Of a stretch of 64,000 nucleotides of DNA, positions 25,413-35,673 are shown piece by piece (positions within the stretch are counted from its first letter, which is position 1; the number at the start of each line of letters is the position of its first letter). The notes below the pieces were generated by a model. It saw only the letters and a list, made by a program, of their open reading frames with translations, made no database searches and had not been told where the DNA came from. Origin of the DNA: Diaphorobacter aerolatus (GTDB lineage: Bacteria > Pseudomonadota > Gammaproteobacteria > Burkholderiales > Burkholderiaceae_C); contig NZ_CP060783.1 in the NCBI RefSeq assembly GCF_014489535.1, positions 3,080,501 to 3,144,500 on the forward strand, written 5' to 3'. A program made the position numbers and the translations under genes.

Positions 25413-28400
25413 ATGCCCTCCAAGCAAGACAAGCAGACTGCGATGAGCCCTGGTGCCGAGACCGACAAGCCGCGCGGCGTTCGCGATGACGGACGCTACA
25501 TGGCCGATTCGCTGCGCCAGCGCCGCATCAGCATTCGCGGAGCGCGCACGCACAATCTCAAGAACATCGATCTGGACATCCCGCGCGACCAGCTCGTGGT
25601 GATCACGGGGCTGTCGGGTTCGGGCAAGTCGAGCCTCGCATTCGACACGCTGTATGCCGAAGGCCAGCGCCGTTACGTGGAGAGCCTGTCGACCTATGCG
25701 CGCCAGTTTCTGGGCAAGCTCGACAAGCCCGACGTCGACCTGATCGAAGGACTGTCGCCCGCCATCAGCATCGAGCAGAAGGCCACCAGCCACAACCCGC
25801 GCTCCACGGTCGGTACGGTCACCGAGATTTACGACTACCTGCGCCTGCTCTATGCGCGCGCCGGGACGCCGTATTGCCCCGACCACGGCCTGCCGCTTTC
25901 CTCGCAGACCGTGAGCCAGATGGTGGATGCCGTGCTGGCTCTGCCCGAGGACACGCGCATCATGTTGCTGGCGCCCGTCGCGCGGCAGAAAAAGGGTGAG
26001 TTCCAGGAGCTGTTCACGCAGATGCAGGCGCTCGGCTATGTGCGCTTTCGCGTCGATGGCAGCGTCTACGAGTTTGAAAATCTTCCGTCGCTCAAGAAAA
26101 CCGAGAAGCACGACATCGACGTCGTGATCGACCGCCTCAAGGTACGGCCCGACGCCAAGCAACGCCTCGCCGAAAGCATCGAGGCCGTGCTGCGCGTGGG
26201 CGCTGCCGAGGGCAATGGCCGCGTGCTCGCGCTCGAGATGGATGGTGACAAGGAGCACTTGTTTTCCAGCAAGTTTGCCTGCCCGATCTGCAGCTATTCG
26301 CTGCCCGAGCTGGAGCCGCGCCTGTTTTCGTTCAATTCGCCGACCGGCGCGTGCCCGAGTTGCGATGGCATCGGCCAGCAGGAAGTGTTCGATGCCGAGC
26401 GCGTCGTGGCGTTTCCGTCGCTGAGTCTTGCGAGTGGAGCGATCAAGGGTTGGGATCGTCGCAACGGTTACTACTTCGCGATGCTGGAGAGCCTTGGCAG
26501 GCACTACGGTTTCGATGTGGAAACGCCGTTCGAGGCGCTGCCGGAACAGGTGCAGCGGGTGATTCTCCATGGCTCGGATACGGAGGAAATCGCCTTCACC
26601 TACCTGCTCGACAGCGGCCCGCAAAAGGGCAAGGCGGTGGAGCGCAGGCATCCGTTTGAAGGCATTCTGCCCAATATGGCGCGGCGTTATCGCGAGACCG
26701 ATTCTTCCGTCGTGCGCGAGGATCTGGCGCGCTATCGCAGCACCCAGGCCTGCCCCGACTGCCACGGCGCGCGTTTGCGACGCGAGGCCCGCTTCGTGCG
26801 GGTCGGCGAGGGCGAGCAATCGCTGGCAATCTACGAGATCAGCCATCGCACGCTGGCGGATGCGCTCGCGTGGTTCGAGAACCTTCGGTTGCAAGGCGCC
26901 AAGGCCGAGATCGCCGACAAGGTGGTGCGCGAGATCGCCTCGCGGCTTAGCTTTCTCAACGACGTGGGGCTCAACTATCTGAGCCTGGATCGCAGTGCCG
27001 AAACGCTCTCGGGCGGCGAGGCGCAGCGCATTCGCCTGGCCAGCCAGATCGGCTCCGGATTGACCGGCGTGATGTATGTGCTCGATGAGCCCAGCATCGG
27101 CCTGCACCAGCGCGACAACGACCGGTTGATCGGCACGCTCCAGCATCTGCGCGACATCGGCAACAGCGTGATCGTGGTCGAGCATGACGAAGACATGATT
27201 CGCGCCGCAGACCACTGCGTGGACATGGGCCCGGGCGCGGGCGTGCACGGTGGCCGCGTCATGGCGCAGGGCACCTACGACGAGCTGTGCGCGGAGCCGA
27301 AGTCGCTGACCGGCCAATACCTCTCGGGCAAGCTCAGCATTCCCGTGCCCAGGCAGCGCACGCCGTGGAACCCGGTGCTCGAATCGGACCTGCCCGCCGC
27401 GCCGCAAAAACCGGCGAAGTCGCGCTTTCCCGAAACCCCCGCAAGCCGCCGCCGGGCCGAGCGCATGGAGGTGCATCGCGCCACGCAGGGCGACCTGCAG
27501 ACCCTGCGCGTGATCGGTGCGACGGGGCACAGCCTCAAGAACGTGACGGCGGAATTTCCGGTCGGCCTGTTCACCTGCGTGACGGGTGTGTCCGGCTCGG
27601 GCAAGAGCACGCTCGTGAACGACACGCTGTACACCGCCGTCGCGCGCCAGCTCTACCGCGCGCACGAGGAGCCCGCGCCGCACGAGGCGATCGAGGGCAT
27701 GGACTATTTCGACAAGTGCATCAACGTCGATCAGTCGCCGATCGGCCGCACGCCGCGCAGCAACCCGGCCACCTACACGGGCCTGTTCACGCCGATCCGT
27801 GAACTCATGGCCGAGACCAACACCGCGCGTGAGCGTGGCTACGGTCCGGGCCGCTTCAGCTTCAACGTTGCCGGTGGGCGCTGCGAAGCCTGTCAGGGCG
27901 ATGGCGTGGTGAAAGTGGAAATGCACTTTCTGCCCGACGTGTATGTGCCCTGCGACGTCTGCCATGGCGAGCGCTACAACCGCGAAACGCTCGAGGTGCA
28001 GTGGAAGGGCAGGAACATTGCGCAGATTCTCGAACTCACCGTGGAGGATGCACATGCGTTCTTCAAGGACGTGCCGACCATCGCGCGCAAATTGCAGACC
28101 CTGCTCGACGTGGGCCTGTCGTACATCCGTCTCGGCCAAAGCGCAACCACGCTGTCGGGCGGCGAGGCCCAGCGCGTGAAGCTCGCGCAGGAACTGTCCA
28201 AGCGCGACACGGGCCGCACGCTGTACATCCTTGACGAGCCGACCACCGGCCTGCATTTTGCGGACATCGATCTGCTGCTCAAGGTGTTGCTGCAACTGCG
28301 CGATGCTGGCAACACCATCGTCGTGATCGAGCACAACCTGGACGTCATCAAGACGGCAGACTGGATCATCGACATGGGCCCGGAAGGCGGCGCGGGCGGC

Positions 28401-28493
28401 GGCATGGTGGTGGCCACCGGAACGCCCGAAGAGGTGGCGAAAAATCCCGCAAGCCATACGGGACAGTACCTGAAGCGGTATCTGACGCGCTGA
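25413..28493 (+). CDS. uvrA: UvrABC excinuclease subunit A
   Basis: DNA damage recognition ATPase of nucleotide excision repair. It has two ABC modules with Walker A boxes GLSGSGKSS (about residue 67) and GVSGSGKST, and signature motifs [13 protein letters not shown] and [13 protein letters not shown]. Two zinc modules follow the CPIC...CPSC and CEAC...CDVC patterns. The family domain begins at about [20 protein letters not shown], so ATG 25413 gives a 30-40-residue extension; ATG 25443 or 25500 are alternatives. I see no clear LexA box upstream. The very long antisense frame is a GC-rich shadow. Confidence 0.96.
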   Translation: MPSKQDKQTAMSPGAETDKPRGVRDDGRYMADSLRQRRISIRGARTHNLKNIDLDIPRDQLVVITGLSGSGKSSLAFDTLYAEGQRRYVESLSTYARQFLGKLDKPDVDLIEGLSPAISIEQKATSHNPRSTVGTVTEIYDYLRLLYARAGTPYCPDHGLPLSSQTVSQMVDAVLALPEDTRIMLLAPVARQKKGEFQELFTQMQALGYVRFRVDGSVYEFENLPSLKKTEKHDIDVVIDRLKVRPDAKQRLAESIEAVLRVGAAEGNGRVLALEMDGDKEHLFSSKFACPICSYSLPELEPRLFSFNSPTGACPSCDGIGQQEVFDAERVVAFPSLSLASGAIKGWDRRNGYYFAMLESLGRHYGFDVETPFEALPEQVQRVILHGSDTEEIAFTYLLDSGPQKGKAVERRHPFEGILPNMARRYRETDSSVVREDLARYRSTQACPDCHGARLRREARFVRVGEGEQSLAIYEISHRTLADALAWFENLRLQGAKAEIADKVVREIASRLSFLNDVGLNYLSLDRSAETLSGGEAQRIRLASQIGSGLTGVMYVLDEPSIGLHQRDNDRLIGTLQHLRDIGNSVIVVEHDEDMIRAADHCVDMGPGAGVHGGRVMAQGTYDELCAEPKSLTGQYLSGKLSIPVPRQRTPWNPVLESDLPAAPQKPAKSRFPETPASRRRAERMEVHRATQGDLQTLRVIGATGHSLKNVTAEFPVGLFTCVTGVSGSGKSTLVNDTLYTAVARQLYRAHEEPAPHEAIEGMDYFDKCINVDQSPIGRTPRSNPATYTGLFTPIRELMAETNTARERGYGPGRFSFNVAGGRCEACQGDGVVKVEMHFLPDVYVPCDVCHGERYNRETLEVQWKGRNIAQILELTVEDAHAFFKDVPTIARKLQTLLDVGLSYIRLGQSATTLSGGEAQRVKLAQELSKRDTGRTLYILDEPTTGLHFADIDLLLKVLLQLRDAGNTIVVIEHNLDVIKTADWIIDMGPEGGAGGGMVVATGTPEEVAKNPASHTGQYLKRYLTR

Positions 28494-28747
28494 AATGAGC
28501 GGCCCTGTCTGGCTTGCGCGCCCCCGTGGGTTGGGTGAACAGGCCCTGGCTTGAGCGAATGCGGCTGGCGACGTGCGGCGCGCCGGCCCGTTGCCGCCCC
28601 TCGTTCGGTCGTTGCAGTGCATAACGGTTATGCGAAGGCGTGGGTTTGGTTGTTGAGCGTCCGCAAGGAAATAAATGCCTTGGTAAAGAGAATGGTTCGC
28701 GTCATTTATTGACTCCTTCATCCAACGCAATTCTGGAGACTGCGCTC

Positions 28748-30271
28748 ATGACCGTATATGCCGCACCCGGCGCCGCTGGCGCCAAGATCGCCTACCAATC
28801 CCGCTACGACAATTTCATCGGCGGCAAATTCGTGCCGCCCGTGAAGGGTCAGTATTTCGACGTGGTCACGCCGGTCAGCGGCAGGGTCTACACGCAGGCC
28901 GCGCGTTCCACCGCGGAGGACATCGAACTGGCGCTCGACGCGGCGCACGCGGCCGCCGAACCATGGGGCAAGACCGACGCCGCCACGCGCGCCAATGTGC
29001 TGCTCAAGATTGCCGATCGCATCGAAGCGAATCTGGAACTGCTCGCGTATGCCGAAACCGTCGATAACGGCAAGGCGATCCGCGAGACACTGAATGCCGA
29101 CATTCCGCTGACCATCGACCACTTCCGCTATTTCGCGGGATGCCTGCGCGCGCAGGAAGGCGCGATCAGCGAGATCGACGAGAACACGGTCGCATATCAC
29201 CTGCACGAACCGCTCGGCGTGGTCGGTCAGATCATTCCCTGGAATTTTCCGATCCTGATGGCTGCATGGAAGCTGGCTCCTGCGCTCGGCGCAGGCAACG
29301 CCGTGGTGCTCAAGCCTGCGGAAAGCACGCCCATCAGCATTCTGATCCTCGCCGAGCTGATTGCCGATTTGCTGCCGCCGGGAGTGCTCAATATTGTCAA
29401 CGGCTTGGGCCGCGAGGCAGGCATGCCGCTCGCGACCAGCAAGCGCATCGCCAAGATCGCGTTCACCGGTTCAACCAGCACGGGCCGCGTGATCGCGCAG
29501 GCGGCGGCGAGCAATCTGATTCCGGCCACGCTCGAACTGGGTGGCAAATCGCCCAATATCTTCTTTGCCGACATCATGGACAAGGACGACGCATTCCTCG
29601 ACAAGGCGGTCGAAGGACTGGTGCTGTTCGCGTTCAACCAGGGCGAAGTCTGCACCTGCCCGAGCCGTGCGCTGATTCAGGAGAGCGTCTACGACAGGTT
29701 CATGGAGCGCGTGCTCCAACGCGTTGCCGCGATCAAGCATGGCAACCCGCTCGATACCGATTCGATGATGGGCGCGCAGGCCAGCAAAGAGCAGCTCACC
29801 AAGATCCTGTCCTATCTGGAGATCGGCAAGCAGGAAGGCGCGCAGGTGCTGATCGGCGGCGAACAGGCCAGGCTCGGCGGTGAACTCGACGGTGGCTACT
29901 ACGTGCAGCCCACGCTGTTCAAGGGCCACAACAAGATGCGCATCTTCCAGGAAGAAATCTTCGGCCCGGTGCTCGCCGTGACGACCTTCAAGGACGAGGC
30001 CGAGGCGCTCGCCATCGCCAACGACACGCCTTATGGTCTGGGCGCAGGCGTGTGGAGCCGCAACGGCAATGTGGCGTATCGCATGGGGCGTGCGATCAAG
30101 GCGGGGCGTGTGTGGACCAACTGCTATCACGCTTATCCGGCGCATGCCGCGTTTGGCGGGTACAAGGAATCGGGGATTGGGCGGGAAACTCACAAGATGA
30201 TGTTGAATCATTACCAGCAGACCAAGAATCTGCTGGTGAGTTATGGGGAGAACAGGCTTGGGTTCTTTTGA
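28748..30271 (+). CDS. Aldehyde dehydrogenase (AldB/ExaC type)
   Basis: NAD(P)-dependent aldehyde dehydrogenase of 507 residues, the length of acetaldehyde dehydrogenases ExaC/AldB. Visible features are the cofactor region [17 protein letters not shown], the glutamate motif LELGGKSPN, the catalytic cysteine in [14 protein letters not shown], and the C-terminal [23 protein letters not shown] 28748 follows a GGAG site and matches the family start. Such enzymes serve alcohol and xenobiotic oxidation. The specific substrate is inferred from family only. Confidence 0.92.
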   Translation: MTVYAAPGAAGAKIAYQSRYDNFIGGKFVPPVKGQYFDVVTPVSGRVYTQAARSTAEDIELALDAAHAAAEPWGKTDAATRANVLLKIADRIEANLELLAYAETVDNGKAIRETLNADIPLTIDHFRYFAGCLRAQEGAISEIDENTVAYHLHEPLGVVGQIIPWNFPILMAAWKLAPALGAGNAVVLKPAESTPISILILAELIADLLPPGVLNIVNGLGREAGMPLATSKRIAKIAFTGSTSTGRVIAQAAASNLIPATLELGGKSPNIFFADIMDKDDAFLDKAVEGLVLFAFNQGEVCTCPSRALIQESVYDRFMERVLQRVAAIKHGNPLDTDSMMGAQASKEQLTKILSYLEIGKQEGAQVLIGGEQARLGGELDGGYYVQPTLFKGHNKMRIFQEEIFGPVLAVTTFKDEAEALAIANDTPYGLGAGVWSRNGNVAYRMGRAIKAGRVWTNCYHAYPAHAAFGGYKESGIGRETHKMMLNHYQQTKNLLVSYGENRLGFF

Positions 30272-30342
30272 GCTGCTACTTGTAGGGGGGGGGGCGCTCG
30301 TCGGGGCATTGATTCCCGGGCCGGGGGGCGCCCGGCGGCGCA

Positions 30343-30374
30343 GTTCCTTTTTTGCTTGCGCACAAAAAAGGAAC
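30343..30374. repeat. GTTCCTTTTTT / AAAAAAGGAAC inverted repeat
   Basis: Perfect 11-bp inverted repeat around the 10-nt loop GCTTGCGCAC, after the aldehyde dehydrogenase gene. It has T-runs on both strands and could act as a bidirectional terminator. From memory, very similar intergenic hairpins recur in comamonad genomes, suggesting a dispersed REP-like element. Confidence 0.6.
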
Positions 30375-30414
30375 CAAAAATGCGCTTGAAGCACTTCGCG
30401 TTGCTCGTGCCGGT

Positions 30415-30436
30415 GATCTCGCGACTTCGCGAGATC
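30415..30436. terminator. Strong palindromic hairpin overlapping the stop of the aspartoacylase-like gene
   Basis: GATCTCGC, six-base loop GACTTC, GCGAGATC; with the two inner pairs the whole 22 bp is palindromic. It touches the last codon of the minus-strand gene at 30435. Together with the preceding repeat it separates two convergent genes. Confidence 0.5.
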
Positions 30437-31406
30437 AGGAAATCAGCCTGCGGCGTGCGAAGCGTACTACCGTGACGCCTGCTCGCGCCTGGCGTGTGGA
30501 GGGCATGACGAGGACGCAGTCGTCGTAGGGCGTGGTGACGGCTTCGCCGTCGTTGTCGCCGATCACCGTGCCCGCTTTGGCGATGACTTCGAGACCGGTG
30601 AAGGCTTCTGTGAAGCTGAAGCGTTCACTCTTTGCGACGACTGGGCCGGTGACTTCCAATGCCCATTGACGCGGTGCGTCGGATTGACGCCAGTTCGCAA
30701 GTCTTGCATCGATAGTCGCGCGTGACACGGTCTGCGCGGCTTCGAGAAAGCGTGCGCACATGTCCTGCGCGACGACGCGGCTTTGCGGGTCACCGTGGAA
30801 GCCGCATTCGATGAGCAGCGTGCGTGAATCACCGGCCTGATCGTCGGGAAGACCGAAACGGCCATAGTCGCGCATGCGGGTGCCGTCCTTGTGGCCCGCG
30901 TCGATGACGATGTGTTCGGGTGAGCGCATCTGCCTCGCGAGTTCGAGGTTGCGGGGCTGCACCCCGGTCAGCGACAGCGGCGCACTGGGTTCGTGCATGG
31001 AATGCAGGTCGAGCACCCAGTCCGCCTTCCGGATGAACGGGCGCAGCAGCGCGGCGCGGCGGCGTTCGGCGGTGTCGGCAGCGTCGATGCGGTCGTCGCT
31101 CCACTGGCGGTTCAGGTCCTGATCGACGAAGCGCGATGCATCGTGATTTGCGGGATCGAATCTGTCGAATGCGTTGATGTTGCAGAACGCCAGCGTCAGC
31201 GTGCCCTGCTCGGGCCTGATGCTCGCGTCGAGCAGGCCCTTGAGCGCCCATGCGCCACACAGCTCATTGCCATGGATGAGGGCACTGATCAGCACATTGC
31301 GACCGGGCTTGCCGGAATCGAAATGCCAGACGCCTTCGACGCCGGTATTGCCTGCGCGCCATTGCGAGATGTCGGGGGCGGGGAGCTCAAAGGTCAGGGA
31401 ACGCAT
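30435..31406 (-). CDS. Succinylglutamate desuccinylase/aspartoacylase-family zinc hydrolase
   Basis: M14-like zinc hydrolase of 323 residues. The metal site reads ISALIHGNELCG (His45, Glu48) with a later DLHS. LLIECGFHGDPQS carries the likely catalytic glutamate. The C-terminal part resembles a beta-domain (VVAKSERFSFTEAFTGLEVI). Family members cleave N-acyl amino acids such as succinylglutamate or N-acetylaspartate. It precedes no arginine-degradation genes, so its substrate stays open. It is 14 bp downstream of a Bug receptor gene and probably co-transcribed with it. Confidence 0.82.
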   Translation of the reverse strand: MRSLTFELPAPDISQWRAGNTGVEGVWHFDSGKPGRNVLISALIHGNELCGAWALKGLLDASIRPEQGTLTLAFCNINAFDRFDPANHDASRFVDQDLNRQWSDDRIDAADTAERRRAALLRPFIRKADWVLDLHSMHEPSAPLSLTGVQPRNLELARQMRSPEHIVIDAGHKDGTRMRDYGRFGLPDDQAGDSRTLLIECGFHGDPQSRVVAQDMCARFLEAAQTVSRATIDARLANWRQSDAPRQWALEVTGPVVAKSERFSFTEAFTGLEVIAKAGTVIGDNDGEAVTTPYDDCVLVMPSTRQARAGVTVVRFARRRLIS

Positions 31407-31420
31407 GCTTTCCTCGCTGC

Positions 31421-32419
31421 TTATTCTTCGATCTTCGCGAATTGCACGATCTTGGTGTATTTGGCAATTTCCGAGTTAAGAAACTTGCCCATGTCCACAT
31501 CGGGCGACGCAACGCTGGAGCCCGCCGCTGCCATCTTCTTGCGGAAGTCGGGTGATTTCAGCGTCTCGTTCAGCGCGGCCTTCAACTTGGTGGCGATGGG
31601 TTGGGGCAGGTTGGCGGGGGCCATGAGCGCGAACCACGAAGTGATGTCGACGTTCTTGAATTGTGGAAACTCCGCGAGCGCGGGAATGTCGGGCGTGGCG
31701 GGGGCGCGTTTGGCTTCGGTCGTGCCAAGCGCGATCACCTTGCCGGCCTTGATGTGCGGGAGGCCGCTGGAGAGCACGAACACGCCAAAGTCGATGTTGT
31801 TGCCGACGAGGTCGTTGGTCAGCGGTGCGACGCCGCGATACGGGATGTGCGTCATGAACAGGCCACCCTGCTCCTTGGTCATTTCGCCAGCGAGATGCAG
31901 CGCCGTGCCTACGCCCGAACTGCCGTAGCTGTACTTGCCGGGATGCTTCTTGACGAGCTGCGTGAACTCGTTGGCGTTTTTCACGCCGGAGTTGATCGAC
32001 GCCACCAGCACCATGGGCTGCGAGCCGATCAGGCCGATGGGCGTGAACTGATTGATGTTGTACTTGACGCTTTTGGCGACGAGCTTGGCAATCGCGAGCT
32101 CGTTGTTTGCACCGACGAGCAGCGTATAGCCGTCGGCCGCGGCGCCTGCCACCTTCTGCGCGCCGATGGTGCCGCCCGCGCCGCCGAGGTTTTCGATCAC
32201 CACCGGCTGGCCGAGGCGGTTGGAGAGCTCGGCACCCACCAGACGGCCCATCAGGTCGGTGCTGCCTCCGGGCGGGTAACCGACGACGATGGTAATGGGC
32301 TTGGTGGGCCATGCGGCCGGGTCTTGCGCCATCGTGGGCAAGGCGGCGACCAGCAGCGAGAGGCCACAGGCCATGGCGACCGCACGTCGGCGAGAAATCA
32401 GGGGAGGGTGACGGCGCAT
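31421..32419 (-). CDS. Bug/TctC-family periplasmic solute-binding receptor
   Basis: Extracytoplasmic receptor of the tripartite-tricarboxylate (TctC/Bug) family, 332 residues. The signal peptide (MRRHPPLISRRRAVAMACG to MAQ) has consecutive arginines resembling a Tat leader. The mature start PTKPITIVVGYPPGGSTDLM and QPVVIENLGGAGGTIGAQKV are diagnostic. Ligands in this family are carboxylates or amino acids. No membrane TctAB genes adjoin, usual for the many orphan Bug proteins of Burkholderiales. Linked to the downstream acylase, it might bind an acyl-amino acid. Confidence 0.9.
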   Translation of the reverse strand: MRRHPPLISRRRAVAMACGLSLLVAALPTMAQDPAAWPTKPITIVVGYPPGGSTDLMGRLVGAELSNRLGQPVVIENLGGAGGTIGAQKVAGAAADGYTLLVGANNELAIAKLVAKSVKYNINQFTPIGLIGSQPMVLVASINSGVKNANEFTQLVKKHPGKYSYGSSGVGTALHLAGEMTKEQGGLFMTHIPYRGVAPLTNDLVGNNIDFGVFVLSSGLPHIKAGKVIALGTTEAKRAPATPDIPALAEFPQFKNVDITSWFALMAPANLPQPIATKLKAALNETLKSPDFRKKMAAAGSSVASPDVDMGKFLNSEIAKYTKIVQFAKIEE

Positions 32420-32475
32420 GGTGGCTCCGGTTCTTTGTTGTGGATGACGGTGACGGTGAGAGGAGCCTGCTGGCT

Positions 32476-33300
32476 TCACGCGCGCGCTGCGTTCAGCGTG
32501 TCCCGCGTGGCAAGCGCCGCCGTGCGGGCCGCTTGGGCGAAGTCGTCTGCGGAGGATGCGTAGAGGATTGCGCGCGAGGAGTTCACCGCGATCAGCCCCT
32601 CCTGCGTGAGTCCCGCGCGCACGGTGGCCACCGCATCGCCGCCCTGTGCGCCTACGCCGGGGATCAGCAGGGGCAGTGTCGGCGCGAGCGCACGCACGCG
32701 TTCGATTTCGGCAGGGTAGGTTGCGCCGACGACGAGGCCGAGCTGCCCGTTGGTGTTCCACGGACCTTGCGCGAGTCGCGCAACATGTTCGTAGAGCAGC
32801 GGCTGGCCGTCTATGTCGGCCAGGCGCTGCGCCTGCAGATCATTGCCGCCGGGGTTCGAGGTACGGCACAGCAGGAACGCGCCCTTGCCGTGGTATTGCA
32901 GATAGGGCTCCACCGAGTCGAACCCCATGAACGGCGAGAGCGTGACCGCGTCGGCTCCGTAGCGCTCGAAGGCTTCCTTGGCGTACTGCTCGGCGGTGGA
33001 GCCGATGTCGCCGCGCTTGGCGTCGAGAATCACCGGCACGTGCGGGGCCGAGGCGCGCATGTGTCGCATCAGCCGCTCGAGCTGGTCTTCGGCGCCGTGG
33101 GCCGCAAAGTAGGCAATCTGCGGCTTGAAGGAGTTGGCCAGATCGGCGGTCGCATCGACGATGGCAGCGCAGAAATCGTAGATCCTGTGGGCGTCTCCGC
33201 GCAGCGCTTGCGGAAAGCGGCTGGGCTCGGGGTCCAGGCCCACGCACAGCAGGGATTGGTTTTGCGTCGTGGCGTCGCGCAGCATTTCGGTGAAGGTCAT
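32476..33300 (-). CDS. pyrF: Orotidine 5'-phosphate decarboxylase
   Basis: Converts OMP to UMP in pyrimidine synthesis. The 274-residue length and the catalytic signature [18 protein letters not shown] identify the longer type 2 PyrF. Other features are [15 protein letters not shown] near the start and [11 protein letters not shown] in the phosphate-binding loop. ATG 33300 is the family start; a longer upstream frame runs antisense into the EamA gene. Confidence 0.95.
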   Translation of the reverse strand: MTFTEMLRDATTQNQSLLCVGLDPEPSRFPQALRGDAHRIYDFCAAIVDATADLANSFKPQIAYFAAHGAEDQLERLMRHMRASAPHVPVILDAKRGDIGSTAEQYAKEAFERYGADAVTLSPFMGFDSVEPYLQYHGKGAFLLCRTSNPGGNDLQAQRLADIDGQPLLYEHVARLAQGPWNTNGQLGLVVGATYPAEIERVRALAPTLPLLIPGVGAQGGDAVATVRAGLTQEGLIAVNSSRAILYASSADDFAQAARTAALATRDTLNAARA

Positions 33301-33357
33301 GGGCGCAATTTTAGTAGTGCGGGCAAGAAATGCCTCGCGCAGGCAGAATCGGGCGCT

Positions 33358-34239
33358 ATGCCTTCGTTTACTAGACGCCAGCTGGTGCTGCTGGTCATGC
33401 TCACTGCGATCTGGGGTCTGAACTGGCCCGTGATGAAGCACGGGCTTGCAAACTTTCCACCGCTCACCTTCCGCGCCGCATCGCTGGTGATCTGTCTTGC
33501 CGTGGTCGGCCTGGTCATGAAGGTGCAGAAGATCAGTTTTCATGTTCCGCGCGAGTACTGGGGCACGGTGCTCAAGCTGGCCATTCCCAACGTGATCATC
33601 TGGCACTGCCTGATGATTCTTGCGATTCCCAATCTCTCGAGCGGCCGCGCGGCGATTCTGGCCTATACGATGCCGATCTTCTCGGCGATCGTGGGCAGTG
33701 TGGTCTTCAAGGACCGGCTGGCATCGCGCGCCTGGATCGGCGTGGGTGCGGCGGCCCTCGGCGTGGTGCTGCTGCTGTGGCACGAGGTCGGGGCGCTGGG
33801 CAGCAAGCCCTTCGGGATGATGCTGATGCTGACCTCGGCGCTGAGCTGGGCCGTGGGCACGCAGCTATTGCGACGCACCCAGCTTCCGGTGCCGCTTCTG
33901 ACGCTGTCGTTCTGGATGATCGCGCTCGCCAGTGTCGTGCTGGTGATCGTCGCCGCCGTGTTCGAGCATGAGCGCTGGACGATGCCCGATGGCGCGGCCA
34001 CGTTCGGCATTCTGTACAACGCAATTCTCGCGCTGGGGTTTGCGCAGATCACCTGGTTCTTTCTGGCGCGCAGCTTGCCGCCCGTGGCATCGACCCTGAG
34101 CGTGATGCTGATTCCGGTGATCGGCGTGTTCAGTGGTTCGCTGCTGCTCGGCGAAGTGCTGCACTGGCAGGACTGGACCGCCGTGGGACTGATGATGGTG
34201 GCCATCGCTTCGGTCCTCATGCCCGCGCGCAAGACTTGA
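33358..34239 (+). CDS. EamA/DMT-family transporter
   Basis: Ten-helix drug/metabolite transporter-type permease of 293 residues with two EamA repeats. The first begins [20 protein letters not shown], the second [39 protein letters not shown] and [20 protein letters not shown] are the paired late motifs of each repeat. The substrate is unknown. It is divergent from pyrF with a 57-bp intergenic gap and followed by a strong terminator. Confidence 0.9.
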   Translation: MPSFTRRQLVLLVMLTAIWGLNWPVMKHGLANFPPLTFRAASLVICLAVVGLVMKVQKISFHVPREYWGTVLKLAIPNVIIWHCLMILAIPNLSSGRAAILAYTMPIFSAIVGSVVFKDRLASRAWIGVGAAALGVVLLLWHEVGALGSKPFGMMLMLTSALSWAVGTQLLRRTQLPVPLLTLSFWMIALASVVLVIVAAVFEHERWTMPDGAATFGILYNAILALGFAQITWFFLARSLPPVASTLSVMLIPVIGVFSGSLLLGEVLHWQDWTAVGLMMVAIASVLMPARKT

Positions 34240-34294
34240 AAGAGAGAGGGCCTTGAGACACGGAGCGGCGCCCGTTTCGCTTCGATGGCTGCGC

Positions 34295-34326
34295 AAAAAG
34301 AAACCGCCCGAGGGCGGTTTCTTTTT
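34295..34326. terminator. Bidirectional intrinsic terminator
   Basis: Perfect 14-bp stem AAAAAGAAACCGCC / GGCGGTTTCTTTTT with loop CGAG, between the convergent EamA and FlgO-like genes. T-runs exist on both strands. Confidence 0.92.
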
Positions 34327-34344
34327 GGCCGTCTGGTGCGAGTA

Positions 34345-34925
34345 TCAACGAACGGTGGAGCCCAGCAGGCGCTTCACGTCGCGATCCATGGGCAGGGCGT
34401 AGTCATGTCCACGAATGATGCGGCTGTCGTCGGTGCGCACGAGCTTCAAGCTCACGTAGGTGTAGGCGGCAGCGGGGGAATAGGTGCCCACCAAAACCAT
34501 CACGGCGTTGTGCTGGCGTGCGATGTCGCGCACTTCACGCGACAGCAGCAGTTCGCCCGCGCCTTCGCGCACGAACAGGTTGCCGCGCAGCTTGATTTCC
34601 TTGACATTGAAACCGGCCATCGCCATGTTGGTGGCGTACTGCTCGGACAACGTGCGACCCAGCGGAGCGGAGCGCGTGGTGTCGTTCACGTCCACGATGG
34701 TGGCGACAAGCACCGGACCCGGGCCGACGGAGTCGACATCCAGACCCCGAGCAGCTTGGCAACGGCGTCCTTGCTGCTGTTCAGGAAGGCGTTCTCGCCC
34801 GCTTCCTTGTAGGTGGGCTCGATGCGCGTAGACACGGGTTCAGGCCGAAACGCCGAGCAACCGGCGAGCACCGAGGCTGCCGCGAGGGTGAGCGCGAATT
34901 TGCTGCTGATCGATTTCATCATCAT
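34345..34925 (-). CDS. FlgO-like domain lipoprotein, frameshifted
   Basis: Secreted lipoprotein of about 193 residues after repair. The leader MMMKSISSKFALTLAAASVL ends in lipobox LAGC. After KDAVAKLLG a missing G near 34748 breaks the frame; the other frame continues LDVDSVGPGPVLVATIVDV, SAPLGRTLSEQYATNMAMAG and LVGTYSPAAAYTYVSLKLVR, which match the FlgO domain of outer-membrane proteins. Relatives support flagella or envelope functions, but no flagellar genes are near. Its ATG overlaps the stop of the upstream lipoprotein gene. Confidence 0.75.
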
Positions 34926-35497
34926 TGACCCACCACCTTCACGTTGACAGGGCGCATGTGGTTCGGCTTGGCGAACAACGGTACGTCGGCATTGGCGAGG
35001 TAGTAAACGTCGGTCTTGCGGGCGACGTACTGACCGTTGTGCGTGACCGAGGTGGTCAGGATGACTTCGGTGTTCGAGCCCGAGGGATGGGCCTCTTCGG
35101 TGTACACGCCGACGTTGGCGTGGCCCGAGGTCTTGACCACGTGAGCGTGATAAGTCACTTGCAGACGCTGATTGGGATCGGTGTACACCTTGACGCCAGT
35201 GTCGGTCAGGCGGGTGATCAGCAGCTCGCGGAAGGCCGCATCGAAGGAGCTCGGGTTGGCGGGCATCGCGACGTACACCGGCGTGTCGGCTGCAAAGCCG
35301 GAGCGCAGCAGCATGTCGTGCGTCTGGGACGCGGCATCCTGGGACAGGGCGTCCCAATGACCGGCCGCGCGAACCTTGTTCTGACTGGTCTCGCCGAAAT
35401 TCTTGGTCAACGGTACCGGCGGTGTGCCGCAACCCGACAGTGCAACCGCCACGCCGGCCACTGCCACTGCAAGGCCGAGCTTCTTGTAAATCGCCAT
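34922..35497 (-). CDS. Hypothetical lipoprotein, partner of the FlgO-like protein
   Basis: A 191-residue lipoprotein (leader MAIYKKLGLAVAVAGVAVAL, lipobox LSGC) that I cannot name. The body contains YVAMPANPSSFDAAFRELLI, LQVTYHAHVVKTSGHANVG and VILTTSVTHNGQYVARKTDV, so a mixed alpha/beta envelope domain. ATG 35497 has a GGAGGG site. It shares an ATGA junction with the FlgO-like gene, implying a pair acting together in the outer membrane or periplasm. Confidence 0.7.
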   Translation of the reverse strand: MAIYKKLGLAVAVAGVAVALSGCGTPPVPLTKNFGETSQNKVRAAGHWDALSQDAASQTHDMLLRSGFAADTPVYVAMPANPSSFDAAFRELLITRLTDTGVKVYTDPNQRLQVTYHAHVVKTSGHANVGVYTEEAHPSGSNTEVILTTSVTHNGQYVARKTDVYYLANADVPLFAKPNHMRPVNVKVVGQ

Positions 35498-35673
35498 ATT
35501 TCCCTCCATACCAATAAATGATGGGAGCGAAAACGGCACCCCCAGGATCACTATCGATTCTGGTCAGAGACGTTACAAAAAACAAGAGAAATTATGGATA
35601 AGTGCATGGCAATGCAGCATTTCTGTTGTTTTGTACGCAGTTTCTTACATCGACCAGGGCGGGGGCGACCCGT

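Noticed and set aside
25308-28730. 1140-codon open frame antisense to uvrA
   Set aside because: A GC-rich shadow of uvrA codons; composition rich in His/Arg/Ala with no domain, while uvrA is fully conserved.
32311-33357. Long N-terminal extension of the EamA gene
   Set aside because: It runs antisense through pyrF; the transporter starts at 33358.
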